49,143 nucleotides of DNA from JABWAJ01 sp038323375 (GCA_038323375.1 JBBQGV010000031.1:1-49143); one strand, 5' to 3'; shown: positions 9,377 to 17,626, counted from the stretch's first letter. Numbers and translations: made by a program. Notes: a model not told the origin generated them from the letters alone.

Positions 9377-9413
9377 ACATGAGCCACCTCCAAAATTCAG
9401 AGGTGACTCATGT
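9377..9413 (-). terminator. Hairpin terminator downstream of rpoD
   Basis: A 14-bp stem with one G-T pair (9377-9390 with 9400-9413) and a 9-nt loop, located ~33 bp past the rpoD stop. There is no long T run on the minus strand, so it may be a weak or factor-assisted terminator. Confidence 0.65.
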
Positions 9414-9445
9414 TTGATGCTGCCTTTCAGCAAATATGACTTATG

Positions 9446-10312
9446 TTAGCCCAAATAGGAGCGCAAAGCATTCTTATTGTATGATTTGCGCAAGCGACGA
9501 ATCGCGCGCTCTTTGATCTGGCGGACGCGTTCGCGGGTCAGGCCGTATTGATCGCCAATTTCCTCCAGCGTGAGGGGCTGCGAGCCGTTCAGTCCGTAAT
9601 AAGCCGACAACACCTGCACTTCGCGGGGTGCCAAAATGGACAATCCCTGCTGCACTTCCTCTTTGAGCGACTCTTCCATCAGCGTATCGTCTGGGCTGAG
9701 GTTGAGGTTGCTGGGGATGACATCGAGCATGGTTGAATCGCCTTCTTCCCCGCTGATAGGTGCATCCATAGAAAGGTGGCGGTTCGTATTTTTCAGCATG
9801 TTCGACACTTCCTTCGGCGTCATTTCCAGAATTTCGGCCAGCTCTTCGTTGGTCGGATCGCGTTCAAATTCCTGCATAAACGTGATGAACGCTTCGTTGA
9901 CTTTATTGTAAGAACCCACCTTGTTCAGGGGCAGGCGAACAATGCGCGAATGTTCTACGATGGCTTGCAGGATGGATTGCCGGATCCACCAAACGGCATA
10001 AGAGATAAATTTAAACCCTTTGGTTTCATCAAATCGCTTGGCAGCCTTGATCAGGCCAACATTGCCTTCGTTGATCAGGTCGCTGAGTGAAAGTCCCTGA
10101 TTTTGGTATTGCTTGGCAACCGAAACCACAAAGCGCAGGTTCGATTTGGTCATCGTCTCCAACGCATCCTGGCTGCCTTCGCGAATCTCGCGCGCCAACT
10201 GCGCCTCCTGATCGGCTGACAGCATTGGAATTTTACCGATGTCATTAAGATACTTATCCAGCGCGAGGCTCTCCCGCGTGGTGATCTTATTGGTAATCTT
10301 TAATTGGCGCAT
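9446..10312 (-). CDS. rpoD: Primary sigma-70 factor, Bacteroidota type
   Basis: 288 residues starting MRQLKITNKITTRES, the usual start of this family; two codons further up (MC) are discarded. Region 1.2 is at ~14-45, region 2 at ~55-125 (SNLRFVVSVAKQY, SDLINEGNVGLIKAAKRFD, FISYAVWWIRQSI), region 3 at ~135-210, and region 4 at ~225-285 (ETL-type helix-turn-helix: EEIGDQYGLTRERVRQIKER). Region 1.1 is absent, as in other Bacteroidota primary sigmas, whose RNA polymerase reads TTTG / TAnnTTTG promoters. It gives core promoter recognition for the cell. It is a single gene flanked by terminators on both sides. Confidence 0.95.
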   Translation of the reverse strand: MRQLKITNKITTRESLALDKYLNDIGKIPMLSADQEAQLAREIREGSQDALETMTKSNLRFVVSVAKQYQNQGLSLSDLINEGNVGLIKAAKRFDETKGFKFISYAVWWIRQSILQAIVEHSRIVRLPLNKVGSYNKVNEAFITFMQEFERDPTNEELAEILEMTPKEVSNMLKNTNRHLSMDAPISGEEGDSTMLDVIPSNLNLSPDDTLMEESLKEEVQQGLSILAPREVQVLSAYYGLNGSQPLTLEEIGDQYGLTRERVRQIKERAIRRLRKSYNKNALRSYLG

Positions 10313-10463
10313 ACACAATAGGGAATTTGAGAAACGATGTCACAGACTTTGCTCTTAAAACTACACGTTTATATTAGAAAAAAGTTGCCTTGCAGCCGTA
10401 AAAATTTGAACAATCATCAACCTTGTGATATACAAATAAGTTTCACAAAAGGTTTCCGCCCCG

Positions 10464-10507
10464 AAACAAAAACGCCTGAGCTTCGCATCTTGCAAAGATC
10501 AGGCGTT
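10464..10507 (-). terminator. Intrinsic terminator of pnp
   Basis: On the minus strand AACGCCTGA (10507-10499) pairs with TCAGGCGTT (10479-10471) and is followed by TTTTGTTT. It lies 31 bp after the pnp stop codon. Confidence 0.85.
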
Positions 10508-10538
10508 AAGGTACGCATTTTATATTAAGTTACTAATG

Positions 10539-12713
10539 CTATTCTTCGTTGCGGTCGTTCCTTCCTTCGCGCGGGTTGTTGCCGCCACGTGGAGGAGCAG
10601 GCAGAATTGCCTTGCGGGATAAACGCAATTTACCGGTTTTTTTGTCCAATTCAATGATTTTGAACTTCACTTCATCGCCTTCCTTGAAGACATCTTCTAC
10701 GTTGTCAATGCGCGAGTGCGACATTTCAGAAACGTGCAGCAACCCGCTCTTACCGGCAAAGTCAACGAAGACGCCGTAGGGCATGACCGTTTTCACAATC
10801 CCCGTATACTCGTCGCCAACATTCGGGACGAACGTGATGCGGCGGATGCGGTCAAGGGCAGCCTGAATGGAGGCTTTATCCGAGCTGGCAATGTTGACCA
10901 CGCCTTTATCGCCAACTTCTGTGATGTTGATGATGGTGCCGGTTTCTGCCTGCATTTCCTGGATAACTTTACCGCCAGGTCCGATCACAGCACCGATAAA
11001 GCTCTTGTCAATGATCAGTTCAACAATGCGCGGTGCGTGCGGTTTGTAATCTTCGCGCGCCGCCGGCAGCGTTTCGCCCATTTTATCGAGGATGTGCAAA
11101 CGACCGACGCGCGCCTGGTCGAGGGCTTTTTCCAGCAATTCATAAGGCAGGCCATCAATTTTGATGTCCATTTGGCAGCCGGTAATGCCTTTCGGAGTTC
11201 CCGTGATCTTGAAGTCCATATCACCCAGCGCATCTTCATCGCCGAGGATGTCGGACAAGATCGCAGTGCGTTTACCATCGGAGATCATCCCCATAGCTAT
11301 GCCTGAAACCGGTGCTTTGAGTTGTATACCGCCATCCAAGAGCGCCAGCGTGCCTGCGCAAACCGTTGCCATAGAAGAGGAACCGTTCGATTCTAAAATA
11401 TCTGATACAATGCGGATGGTGTAAGGACTGTTATCCGGCAACACCTGGCGCAGTGAGCGGGCAGCCAGGTTGGCGTGGCCTACTTCCCGACGACCGGGGC
11501 CGCGCTGCGGTTTCACTTCACCTACCGAAAAGCCCGGGAAATTATAGTGCAGGATAAATTTATCGTAGTGATTGGACAACGCGTTGTCCATCATCGCTTC
11601 GTCATTTTTGGTACCCAGCGTGAGCGAAGTCAAACTCTGGGTTTCGCCGCGGGTAAAGATGGCCGAACCGTGCGTGGAAGGCAGGTAGTCCACTTCGCAC
11701 CAGATGGCGCGAATCTCGTCTAATTTTCTACCATCTAAGCGAATGTTGTCATCCAACACCATTTTGCGCACCACATCTTTTTTCAATTTGTCGTAGTAGC
11801 GCTCGATAAATTTGCCTTTCTCTTTTACGTATTCTTCGCCTTTTTCTTTCGTGAGGTCGGCAATGATTTTCGCTTTGACTGCTTTGAAGCTGGTGCTGCG
11901 GGTATGCTTGTCTAAGTAAGCGCGCGAAATCGTCAGCAATTGATCGCGGTAAACTTCCACTTCAGCTTTGACCGCTTCGTCTTCAGGGGTCGGCACCACT
12001 TCGCGTTTGTTCAGGGCTTTTTCGCCAACCAATTTCGCCAGGGCCAATTGCGCCTCACATTGTACTTTGATGGCTTCGTGTGCGATTTTGATCGCTTCCA
12101 CGAGATCTTTTTCAGAACATTCTTTGGCTTGGCCTTCCACCATCATCACATCCTGCATGGTAGCAGCCACGATGATGTCTAAGTCGGCAGTTGCCAGAGG
12201 GGTAGTGCCCGGATTGACGACAAACTTGCCATCTATACGCGCCACCCGAACTTCGGAAATCGGTCCTGCAAAAGGAATATCGGAAACCATCATCGCTGCT
12301 GAAGCTGCAAGTGCAGCAAATGCGTCGGGCGGCGTCTCTTTGTCGCCAGAGATCAGGTTGATGATGATCTGGGTTTCATTCATATATCCATCCGGAAAGA
12401 GGGGGCGGATAGCCCGGTCCACCAAACGTGAGATGATGATTTCGTAATCGGAAAGCCGGCTCTCTCTTCTGAAGAAGTTACCGGGAATGCGGCCTGCTGC
12501 AGCAAATTTTTCCTGATAATCAACAGATAAAGGGAAAAAGCCTTGTCCTTCTTTGGCTTCTGTCGCCGATACGGCAACGGCAAAAATCATCGTGTTGCCG
12601 CAACGAACAACGACCGAACCATCTGCTTGTGCAGCTAATTTGCCTGTTTCGATGATAACTTCCCGGCCATCCGGTAAATGGAAAGAGGTAGAAATTGGAA
12701 TCTGTAGTCCCAT
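10539..12713 (-). CDS. pnp: Polynucleotide phosphorylase
   Basis: 724 residues, the normal length. The enzyme degrades RNA 3' to 5' with phosphate, releasing nucleoside diphosphates, and can add tails in reverse. Two RNase PH-like domains make up ~1-545, separated by a helical linker. The phosphate-binding second core is visible (SNGSSSMATVCAGTLALLD). The KH domain is at ~560-620 (IGPGGKVIQEM) and the S1 domain at ~633-702 (GIVKTVMPYGVFVDF). The tail is short and rich in Arg/Gly/Asn. Its upstream neighbour is rpsO, the classic order, but an intrinsic terminator lies between them (12846-12880). It is intact. Confidence 0.97.
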   Translation of the reverse strand: MGLQIPISTSFHLPDGREVIIETGKLAAQADGSVVVRCGNTMIFAVAVSATEAKEGQGFFPLSVDYQEKFAAAGRIPGNFFRRESRLSDYEIIISRLVDRAIRPLFPDGYMNETQIIINLISGDKETPPDAFAALAASAAMMVSDIPFAGPISEVRVARIDGKFVVNPGTTPLATADLDIIVAATMQDVMMVEGQAKECSEKDLVEAIKIAHEAIKVQCEAQLALAKLVGEKALNKREVVPTPEDEAVKAEVEVYRDQLLTISRAYLDKHTRSTSFKAVKAKIIADLTKEKGEEYVKEKGKFIERYYDKLKKDVVRKMVLDDNIRLDGRKLDEIRAIWCEVDYLPSTHGSAIFTRGETQSLTSLTLGTKNDEAMMDNALSNHYDKFILHYNFPGFSVGEVKPQRGPGRREVGHANLAARSLRQVLPDNSPYTIRIVSDILESNGSSSMATVCAGTLALLDGGIQLKAPVSGIAMGMISDGKRTAILSDILGDEDALGDMDFKITGTPKGITGCQMDIKIDGLPYELLEKALDQARVGRLHILDKMGETLPAAREDYKPHAPRIVELIIDKSFIGAVIGPGGKVIQEMQAETGTIINITEVGDKGVVNIASSDKASIQAALDRIRRITFVPNVGDEYTGIVKTVMPYGVFVDFAGKSGLLHVSEMSHSRIDNVEDVFKEGDEVKFKIIELDKKTGKLRLSRKAILPAPPRGGNNPREGRNDRNEE

Positions 12714-12845
12714 GGGTAGGTAAAACTTGAATTTAGATGATCAATAAACGCTTTTTTGTCCGCTGTGTCCTTAGTTCTTTGTGTCGTTCCGGGAAGGTAG
12801 TCATGCCGGTTAGCAAAATGGAAAGGCTTGAAAAGCAGATTTGGA

Positions 12846-12880
12846 TAAAACAACAAGGAAGCATTGTTGTCAATGCTTCC
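12846..12880 (-). terminator. Intrinsic terminator between rpsO and pnp
   Basis: A 10-bp perfect stem (GGAAGCATTG 12857-12866 / CAATGCTTCC 12871-12880) with a 4-nt loop. On the minus strand it is followed by TTGTTGTTTT, 10 bp after the rpsO stop. Read-through would reach pnp, so it could set the rpsO:pnp ratio. Confidence 0.85.
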
Positions 12881-12890
12881 CTGTGATGTC

Positions 12891-13166
12891 TTACTTACGA
12901 ATGCCTAATTTTTCAATCAAAGCACGATATTTGCCAAGGTCTTTTTTCGATAAATAGTTGAGCAACTGCTTCCGCTGACCAACCAATGCCAGCAATGCGC
13001 GCCGGCAAGAGTGGTCTTTGTGGTTTTTGAGCAGGTGCTCCGACAATTTTTCGATTCGGTAAGTAATGAGCGCAATCTGCGCCTCGGTCGAACCTGTGTT
13101 CGTTGCAGAACCACCGTGTTCGGTGATGATGCTCGAAATTTTTTCTTTCGTTAAATAAACTGCCAT
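12891..13166 (-). CDS. rpsO: 30S ribosomal protein S15
   Basis: 91 residues, the normal S15 length. S15 binds 16S rRNA early in 30S assembly. The family signature HKDHSCRRALLALVGQRKQL is at ~49-68, followed by LLNYLSKKDLGKYRALIEKL, with TGSTEAQIALITYRI at ~25-39. It is transcribed from the consensus promoter at 13216-13245, upstream of pnp as in most bacteria. Confidence 0.97.
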   Translation of the reverse strand: MAVYLTKEKISSIITEHGGSATNTGSTEAQIALITYRIEKLSEHLLKNHKDHSCRRALLALVGQRKQLLNYLSKKDLGKYRALIEKLGIRK

Positions 13167-13215
13167 TGTTGTGTTTTAAACCGTTAGTGATCACTGAAAT
13201 CAGTTACAGCGGGCG

Positions 13216-13245
13216 CAAAGATATGCTTTTGCGCGGGGAATGCAA
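13216..13245 (-). promoter_or_regulatory. Bacteroidota-type promoter for rpsO
   Basis: On the minus strand: TTG (13245-13243), 19 nt, then TATCTTTG (13223-13216). The start of transcription would be ~40 nt upstream of the rpsO ATG. Confidence 0.7.
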
Positions 13246-13320
13246 GGAGTTGGGGAATTTTTTTAACGGGGGAGGAGGGGATTTACGACACGCTCCTTAA
13301 CTTTGTAGAGATTGTCAAGC

Positions 13321-13560
13321 TCATGAACTCAACAAGCCAACCGCCCGAGCTTTGGCAAGGCCGATGATGCGGTTAATGAGGAGGTAATGCTCAACTTCGC
13401 TTTTTTCTTCCTGGGTTAACCCGCCTTCCTTTTGTTTGTCCAACAAGAAATCAAGCCGCTCCTGATTGGCCGGAGATGGCTTAAATGCGAGTACCTTTTC
13501 AGGATTCATTGCTGCCATAAAATTAGCTACCTCATCATATACACTGATACTACCAGTCAT
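13321..13560 (-). CDS. Small protein of unknown function
   Basis: 79 residues from the ATG at 13560 (MTGSISVYDEVANFMAAM); the frame extends 14 codons further, but that part overlaps the candidate promoter at 13575-13602. It has no signal peptide or membrane segment and is rich in Glu, Lys and Leu, probably all-helical, ending in HYLLINRIIGLAKARAVG. The pattern resembles small orphan proteins that elsewhere sit next to an endonuclease or toxin gene (recollection, not verified), but no such partner is here. Its neighbours are rpsO and etfA on the same strand. Function unknown. Confidence 0.7.
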   Translation of the reverse strand: MTGSISVYDEVANFMAAMNPEKVLAFKPSPANQERLDFLLDKQKEGGLTQEEKSEVEHYLLINRIIGLAKARAVGLLSS

Positions 13561-13574
13561 GGAGGCCTTTTTTA

Positions 13575-13602
13575 CAAATATACAATTTTTAAACAAAAAC
13601 AA
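13575..13602 (-). promoter_or_regulatory. Possible promoter for the 79-residue protein gene
   Basis: Minus strand TTG (13602-13600), 17 nt, TATATTTG (13582-13575), ending 15 bp from the ATG. The spacing is short, so this is tentative. Confidence 0.45.
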
Positions 13603-13650
13603 CTCGTGATATCTGGTTTGGGATACAACTCGCCAAAAGATAAGGTCTAA

Positions 13651-14613
13651 TCAATGTTGCTGCGCCTTAAACTTCCGAAAAGCTTCCGTCAAACGCGGCA
13701 CTACTTCAAACAAGTCGCCTTCCACGCCGTAATCGGCAGCTTTGAAGAACGGCGCTTCCTTGTCTTTGTTGATGACCACGATCGTTTTTGAGCTGTTCAC
13801 GCCCGCCAGGTGCTGGATGGCTCCGGAGATGCCAATAGCAATGTAGAGGTTCGGGCGAATGGCGATCCCCGTTTGTCCCACGTGTTCGTGGTGCGGGCGC
13901 CAATCGGCATCGGCAACCGGGCGCGAGCAGGCGGTTGTAGCGCCAATCACCTCGGCCAATTCTTCCACAATGTCCCAGTTTTCCGGGCCTTTCATGCCAC
14001 GACCTGCCGAAACGACGAGTTCTGCTTCCGGCAGCGGCACAATGCCTTCCGCCCGTTCCACCGATTTTACTTTCACGCGGCCGGCAGGTACGCTGACTGA
14101 AAGCGCTTCTACCGGCGCATCCTGGCCGGTAGCCTGCGGTTGCAGGGCATTGCCCATCAGCGAGAGTATTTTGATGTCCGATTTCAGTTCGTATTCCGCG
14201 ATGGCCTTACCCGAAAATACGGGCCGCTTGACGCGGAAACCGCCATCCACCGAAGGCAGCGCGTTTACGCCGGCTACGGAGGCTGCATTCAACCGCGCAG
14301 CCAACCGGCCCAGCAATGATTTACCGGTAGAGGAATGGGGCAACACGAGCACTTTAGCGCCCGTTTGCTGCACGGCAGCACCGATGACCGCCGCATAAAC
14401 CTGGCTGTCGAAGTTCTCCAGCGCAGCATCCGCCATGTGGTAAACTTTCGATGCGCCGTATTTGCCCAACGCGCCTGCGTCGGAAACGCTTCCCAAAACC
14501 AGTGCCGCGCAGGAGCTACCCATCGCCTGGGCTACTTTATATCCGTAAGTCACTGCCTCAAAAGCAGCTTTTTTGAATTGTCCTTTTTGATGTTCTACAA
14601 AGATGAGTACCAT
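13651..14613 (-). CDS. etfA: Electron transfer flavoprotein, alpha subunit
   Basis: 320 residues, the normal length. With EtfB it forms the FAD-containing heterodimer that takes electrons from acyl-CoA dehydrogenases and similar flavoenzymes and passes them to the quinone pool. The N-terminal domain (MVLIFVEHQKGQFKKAAFEA) occupies ~1-190. The C-terminal FAD domain (~195-320) shows the conserved stretches VVSAGRGMKGPENW, GATTACSRPVADADW, GQTGIAIRPNLYIAIGISGA and HLAGVNSSKTIVVINKD. It lies downstream of etfB on the same strand, separated by 237 bp of repeats, so co-transcription is less tight than usual. Confidence 0.96.
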   Translation of the reverse strand: MVLIFVEHQKGQFKKAAFEAVTYGYKVAQAMGSSCAALVLGSVSDAGALGKYGASKVYHMADAALENFDSQVYAAVIGAAVQQTGAKVLVLPHSSTGKSLLGRLAARLNAASVAGVNALPSVDGGFRVKRPVFSGKAIAEYELKSDIKILSLMGNALQPQATGQDAPVEALSVSVPAGRVKVKSVERAEGIVPLPEAELVVSAGRGMKGPENWDIVEELAEVIGATTACSRPVADADWRPHHEHVGQTGIAIRPNLYIAIGISGAIQHLAGVNSSKTIVVINKDKEAPFFKAADYGVEGDLFEVVPRLTEAFRKFKAQQH

Positions 14614-14617
14614 GTGA

Positions 14618-14716
14618 GTTGAGTGTTTGAAGATTTGAATATCTGAGTATCTGAAGATTTGAGGATTTGAAGGGAGGCATCGAATACTCGAATACTCAAC
14701 TCCTCAAATACTCAAC
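14618..14716. repeat. Imperfect inverted repeat of GTTGAGTATTTGA type between etfB and etfA
   Basis: The left arm 14618-14653 reads GTTGAGTGTTTGAAGATTTG onward, and the reverse complement of 14681-14716 reads GTTGAGTATTTGAGGAGTTG onward; they agree at most positions over 36 bp. Within each arm short TTGA/TTCGA phrases are repeated. It is non-coding. Confidence 0.7.
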
Positions 14717-14730
14717 TAAATACTGTCCCA

Positions 14731-14849
14731 TGTCTGGACTTTAGAGTTCGAGCGCAAGGCATACGAAGGCCAAAAAATCGGAGTTTACTCGCGTAAGTAA
14801 CGCTTTTTTGGCCGAGTATAACGCAGCTATCGGACTATAAAGACAGACA
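14731..14849. repeat. 119-bp imperfect palindrome (dispersed-repeat type, copy C)
   Basis: The outer arms pair TGTCTGGACTTTAGAGTTCG (14731-14750) with the complement of 14831-14849. An inner perfect 10-bp stem pairs GGCCAAAAAA (14768-14777) with TTTTTTGGCC (14804-14813). It has the same nested-hairpin plan as the elements at 7234 and 45872 but different outer arms. It starts 1 bp beyond the etfB stop codon and may end etfB transcripts. Confidence 0.75.
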
Positions 14850-14850
14850 T

Positions 14851-15591
14851 TTAAATAGCTTTAGCTTCTTCGTGGAGGAGCCGCACCAACTCATCCATAT
14901 CATTCGGATCAATCATTTTGACCGCCGATTTTTCCTTTGGCAATTCGTAGCGCACCGTGACCGCGAGGTCGTCGAAAGCGGCGGGCGGCACCACGGCAAT
15001 TGGTTTTGTTTTGGACGTCATGATGCCGCGCATGTTTGGAATGCGCTGTACGGCCAGACCTTTAGCGGCGCTGACTACGAAGGGCGTGGCCACTTCCACC
15101 ACTTCTACCCCACCCTCGATGTCGCGCGAAATGGTGGCGGTATTTCCGTCGAGTTCTAATTTGCTGGCGTAGGAAATGAACGGCAGGTTGAGGTATTCGG
15201 CGATCATGCCCCCGACTTCCGCACCGTTGTAATCAATGGTTTCTTTGCCGAGGAAAATGATGTCGTAGCCGCCGGTTTTTGCGTGTTCCGCGATTTGTTT
15301 GGCTACACCTAAGGAGCTTTGCGGCTCTATGTCCACGCGCACCGCGTCGTTGGCACCGATGGCCAAACCTTTGCGGATGATGGCGTCGTTATCGGCTTTT
15401 CCAACATTGATGAGGGTGACCGTGCCGCCAGCTTTTTCTGTGATTTCGAGGGCGCGCACTAAGGCGTACCATTCGTCGTAGGGGTTCATGATGTATTGTA
15501 CGCCATTGGTATCCAACGCACTTTTGTCGCCCGTGAGGACGATTTTGGTGGTTGTGTCCGGCGTTTTGCTGATACAAACCAATAATTTCAT
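14851..15591 (-). CDS. etfB: Electron transfer flavoprotein, beta subunit
   Basis: 246 residues, the family length, starting MKLLVCISKTPDTTTKI. It is the partner of EtfA; the beta subunit carries AMP and completes the FAD site. Visible family features are NPYDEWYALVRALEI (~37-51), the LINVGKADNDAIIRKGLAIGAND stretch (~60-82, quoted only as a region), EHAKTGGYDIIFLGKETIDY and the GMIAEYLNLPFISYA stretch. A TATCTTTG -7 box lies on the minus strand at 15645-15638, but only a weak TTTTC stands at the -33 place. It is followed by repeats and then etfA. Confidence 0.96.
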   Translation of the reverse strand: MKLLVCISKTPDTTTKIVLTGDKSALDTNGVQYIMNPYDEWYALVRALEITEKAGGTVTLINVGKADNDAIIRKGLAIGANDAVRVDIEPQSSLGVAKQIAEHAKTGGYDIIFLGKETIDYNGAEVGGMIAEYLNLPFISYASKLELDGNTATISRDIEGGVEVVEVATPFVVSAAKGLAVQRIPNMRGIMTSKTKPIAVVPPAAFDDLAVTVRYELPKEKSAVKMIDPNDMDELVRLLHEEAKAI

Positions 15592-15645
15592 CGAAGACAG
15601 TTTTATGTTAGGTAGCTGATCGTTTTCAAAAGCTGCGCAAAGATA

Positions 15646-16080
15646 GGAGTTCTGTTGGCATCTGAAAAGGATTTAGCGAAAATTCGCTTTTTTCGTATTT
15701 CAGGAATTGAAGCAAGCCTTTTTCACATTATGTTCAATGCTGCTCCCCAATCTGTGGGCACAGGATGGCTGTGCAAACGACCGCTTATCCATTCCGGATC
15801 CGCGTCTAAGCGGGCAAAAGTTACTTTGCTGCTAAAAAAATTCAGCAGGTGTACCGCCCTAAGATCAGCTTGATAACAGGCTCTGAAATAACGAATTATG
15901 GAAGAAAGCATGAGGTTTGTTGGGGAATTTCTGGCGATGCTTTTAAAGCAATGCAAAGATAAAGCTTTATTTCGAGGCCCGGTTCCTAAAGTCTGCCAAC
16001 TTCCATTGCCCAGCAGAACAGCATTCAAAATTCACTTTGCCCTTTGATTCTTTAAAAAAAAGTTGATCTTTGCAGGATTG
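15646..16080. other. Intergenic stretch without a supported gene
   Basis: Short open frames exist on both strands (for example 15723-16028 minus) but show no start context, domain or composition of a real gene. This is the last stretch with the GC content of the core genome before the AT-rich island. Confidence 0.5.
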
Positions 16081-16111
16081 GTGCTAACCGATACTACGTG
16101 ACGGTTAGCAC
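16081..16111. repeat. Perfect 10-bp hairpin at left edge of the AT-rich island
   Basis: GTGCTAACCG (16081-16090), 11-nt loop, CGGTTAGCAC (16102-16111). There is no T run, so it is not a standard terminator. It lies where base composition changes. Confidence 0.8.
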
Positions 16112-16140
16112 ATTAAAATTGGATGGCTAAGCGCTATGGA

Positions 16141-16224
16141 GTAGCGGTTATAAATAAGTTATGTGCAACTTTTCTTTCCTGGCTTTTGATACGGTGTCTA
16201 AAAAGTAGCGGTTGTAAATAAGTT
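16141..16224 (+). repeat. 20-bp direct repeat, period 64
   Basis: GTAGCGGTTATAAATAAGTT at 16141-16160 and GTAGCGGTTGTAAATAAGTT at 16205-16224 (one mismatch), just upstream of the broken gene at 16248. Confidence 0.8.
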
Positions 16225-16247
16225 TTGGATAGGCACAAAATAATATC

Positions 16248-16685
16248 ATGACAAAAAATGAAAATTTGGAAATTCCAAAATTAACCTTTGACACAAGCGG
16301 AGAATTAATAATTACTGCATCACCAAATTCCTAAAACCACGATTTTGACTTTTACCAAGGCAAATGGAAACTTCGTAACAAAAAATTAAAAACTCGTTTA
16401 AATAATTGCAGCGAGTGGACAGAATTTGAATCAACACAAGAAATGTATTTAGTGCTTAATGGCATTGGCAATGTGGACAATTTCCTTGCAACATTTGACG
16501 GAGTTCCATTTGAAGGAATGACGGTTAGACTTTTTAATCCTAAAACAAAATTGTGGAGTCTTTATTGGGCTGATTCCAACGAAGGAAAATTTGACCCACC
16601 AGTTGTAGGCTCATTTGACAATAATGTAGCTCACTTTTTCACCAAGGATATTTTTAATAACAAAAAAATATTGATTGTTTTTTAA
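16248..16685 (+). pseudogene. DUF1579-like protein gene remnant
   Basis: The frame from ATG 16248 runs 28 codons to TAA at 16332-16334, then stays open in the same frame to 16685. The joined translation resembles a family of small soluble proteins of unknown function: FDFYQGKWKLRNKKLKTRL, then NGIGNVDNF, then GMTVRLFNPKTKLWSLYWAD and DPPVVGSFDNN. Family members normally continue well past the point where this frame ends (ILIVF then stop), so the 3' end also looks lost. The DNA is AT-rich. Family assignment rests on pattern memory. Confidence 0.7.
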
Positions 16686-16789
16686 TCGGCTTCAGTTCCG
16701 GGGCTTGACCAGCAATGAATCCCATGCCTGCAGCAATACTTGAACGTTATAGGCAAGCGTAGAGGACGACATAAAAACAATAAAAACAA

Positions 16790-17170
16790 ATGACAGAAGT
16801 TGAAGATTATATATACAATTTTGACGACTCTCAAAGAGATATAATGCTGTATATTCATAAACTATTATCAGTTGAGTTAAACCTGACGGACAAACTTCGA
16901 TTTAAAATACCTTTTTATTATAGAAAAAGTTGGATTTGCTATTTAAACCCAAGTAAAAATAACAGCATTGAATTTGCTTTTGTAAGAGGGAATGAATTGT
17001 CAAATTCACAAGGACTTTTAGATAGCAAGGGACGAAAGCAAGTATTGAGCGTGGAATTGACCGAACTATCTAAAATACCTATAAAGGAATTGACTGAGAT
17101 TATCCATGAAGCCATTTTGCTTGATGAGGCTGTGCCTTACGCATCAAAAAGAAAAAAAACTAAACTTTAA
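16790..17170 (+). CDS. DUF1801-family protein
   Basis: 126 residues, intact: MTEVEDYIYNFDDSQRDIML opens like DUF1801 (YdhG-like) proteins, with the typical KIPFYYRKSWICYLNPSKN and IEFAFVRG core. The fold is frataxin-like; some relatives are called intracellular iron chaperones, but the function is uncertain. No signal peptide. It lies in the AT-rich island between two broken genes, and the next stub starts 4 bp after its stop. Confidence 0.8.
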   Translation: MTEVEDYIYNFDDSQRDIMLYIHKLLSVELNLTDKLRFKIPFYYRKSWICYLNPSKNNSIEFAFVRGNELSNSQGLLDSKGRKQVLSVELTELSKIPIKELTEIIHEAILLDEAVPYASKRKKTKL

Positions 17171-17174
17171 GAAT

Positions 17175-17288
17175 ATGAGATTAAATACCGGAATAATTAC
17201 TGAAAAATTAGAAAAAACAAAATCTTTCTATGTGAACAAATTAGGCTTTTTCGACAGTTTTGCCTTTCAAAAGTCACTTCGGCCATAG
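17175..17288 (+). pseudogene. Truncated VOC/glyoxalase-family gene stub
   Basis: 37 codons: MRLNTGIITEKLEKTKSFYV, then NKLGFFDSF, which is the usual opening of a vicinal-oxygen-chelate (glyoxalase/bleomycin-resistance) protein of ~120 residues. The frame then leaves the family and stops. It starts 4 bp after the DUF1801 gene, so the two were probably once co-transcribed. It lacks the metal-binding strands and should be non-functional. Confidence 0.65.
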
Positions 17289-17414
17289 TATTATTATTTT
17301 TCTATTCTTTTAATTGACGAGAACAGTCGTAACTACCGCACCCCTGACTAGATCAATCGAAACTTCGCATTGCTGCCGTCGCAGGTACCGTTACGACGCC
17401 ATTGTCTGACGTAC

Positions 17415-17458
17415 AAAAAAGCCCCTGCTTCCGGGCATGTGCCAAAAAGCAGGGGCTT
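17415..17458. terminator. Strong bidirectional terminator-like hairpin
   Basis: A 12-bp perfect stem AAGCCCCTGCTT (17419-17430) / AAGCAGGGGCTT (17447-17458), preceded by AAAA and followed by T, so it could stop transcription either way. It lies in a 17289-17548 stretch of higher GC with no recognisable gene. Confidence 0.75.
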
Positions 17459-17548
17459 TGTATATCTGTTCTCTATGGATATAAGCAGGTTTTTTAAAAA
17501 GGGTTTTTTTCCGATTATCCACTTACTATCCACCACAAAAATAGAAAG

Positions 17549-17626
17549 TTGACTGACGTATTATACAACGAATCAGTTTATAAAGACGATAAAGGGAATG
17601 TATTGGGAATGTTTGCCATAGCAAGA
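17549..17626 (+). pseudogene. Fragment of a PAS-domain sensor gene
   Basis: 26 codons with no start or stop of their own: LTDVLYNESVYKDDKGNVLG followed by MFAIAR. This matches the end of a PAS domain as found in Bacteroidota sensor kinases, where it is normally followed by D(V/I)T. Here the match stops at the exact base where the repeat at 17627 begins. Confidence 0.6.

Noticed and set aside
15723..16028. 101-codon minus-strand frame in the etfB-island gap
   Set aside because: No start context, no recognisable domain; likely chance in non-coding DNA.
17348..17536. Minus-strand frame across the hairpin at 17419-17458
   Set aside because: It reads through a terminator-like stem and has no domain; probably spurious.
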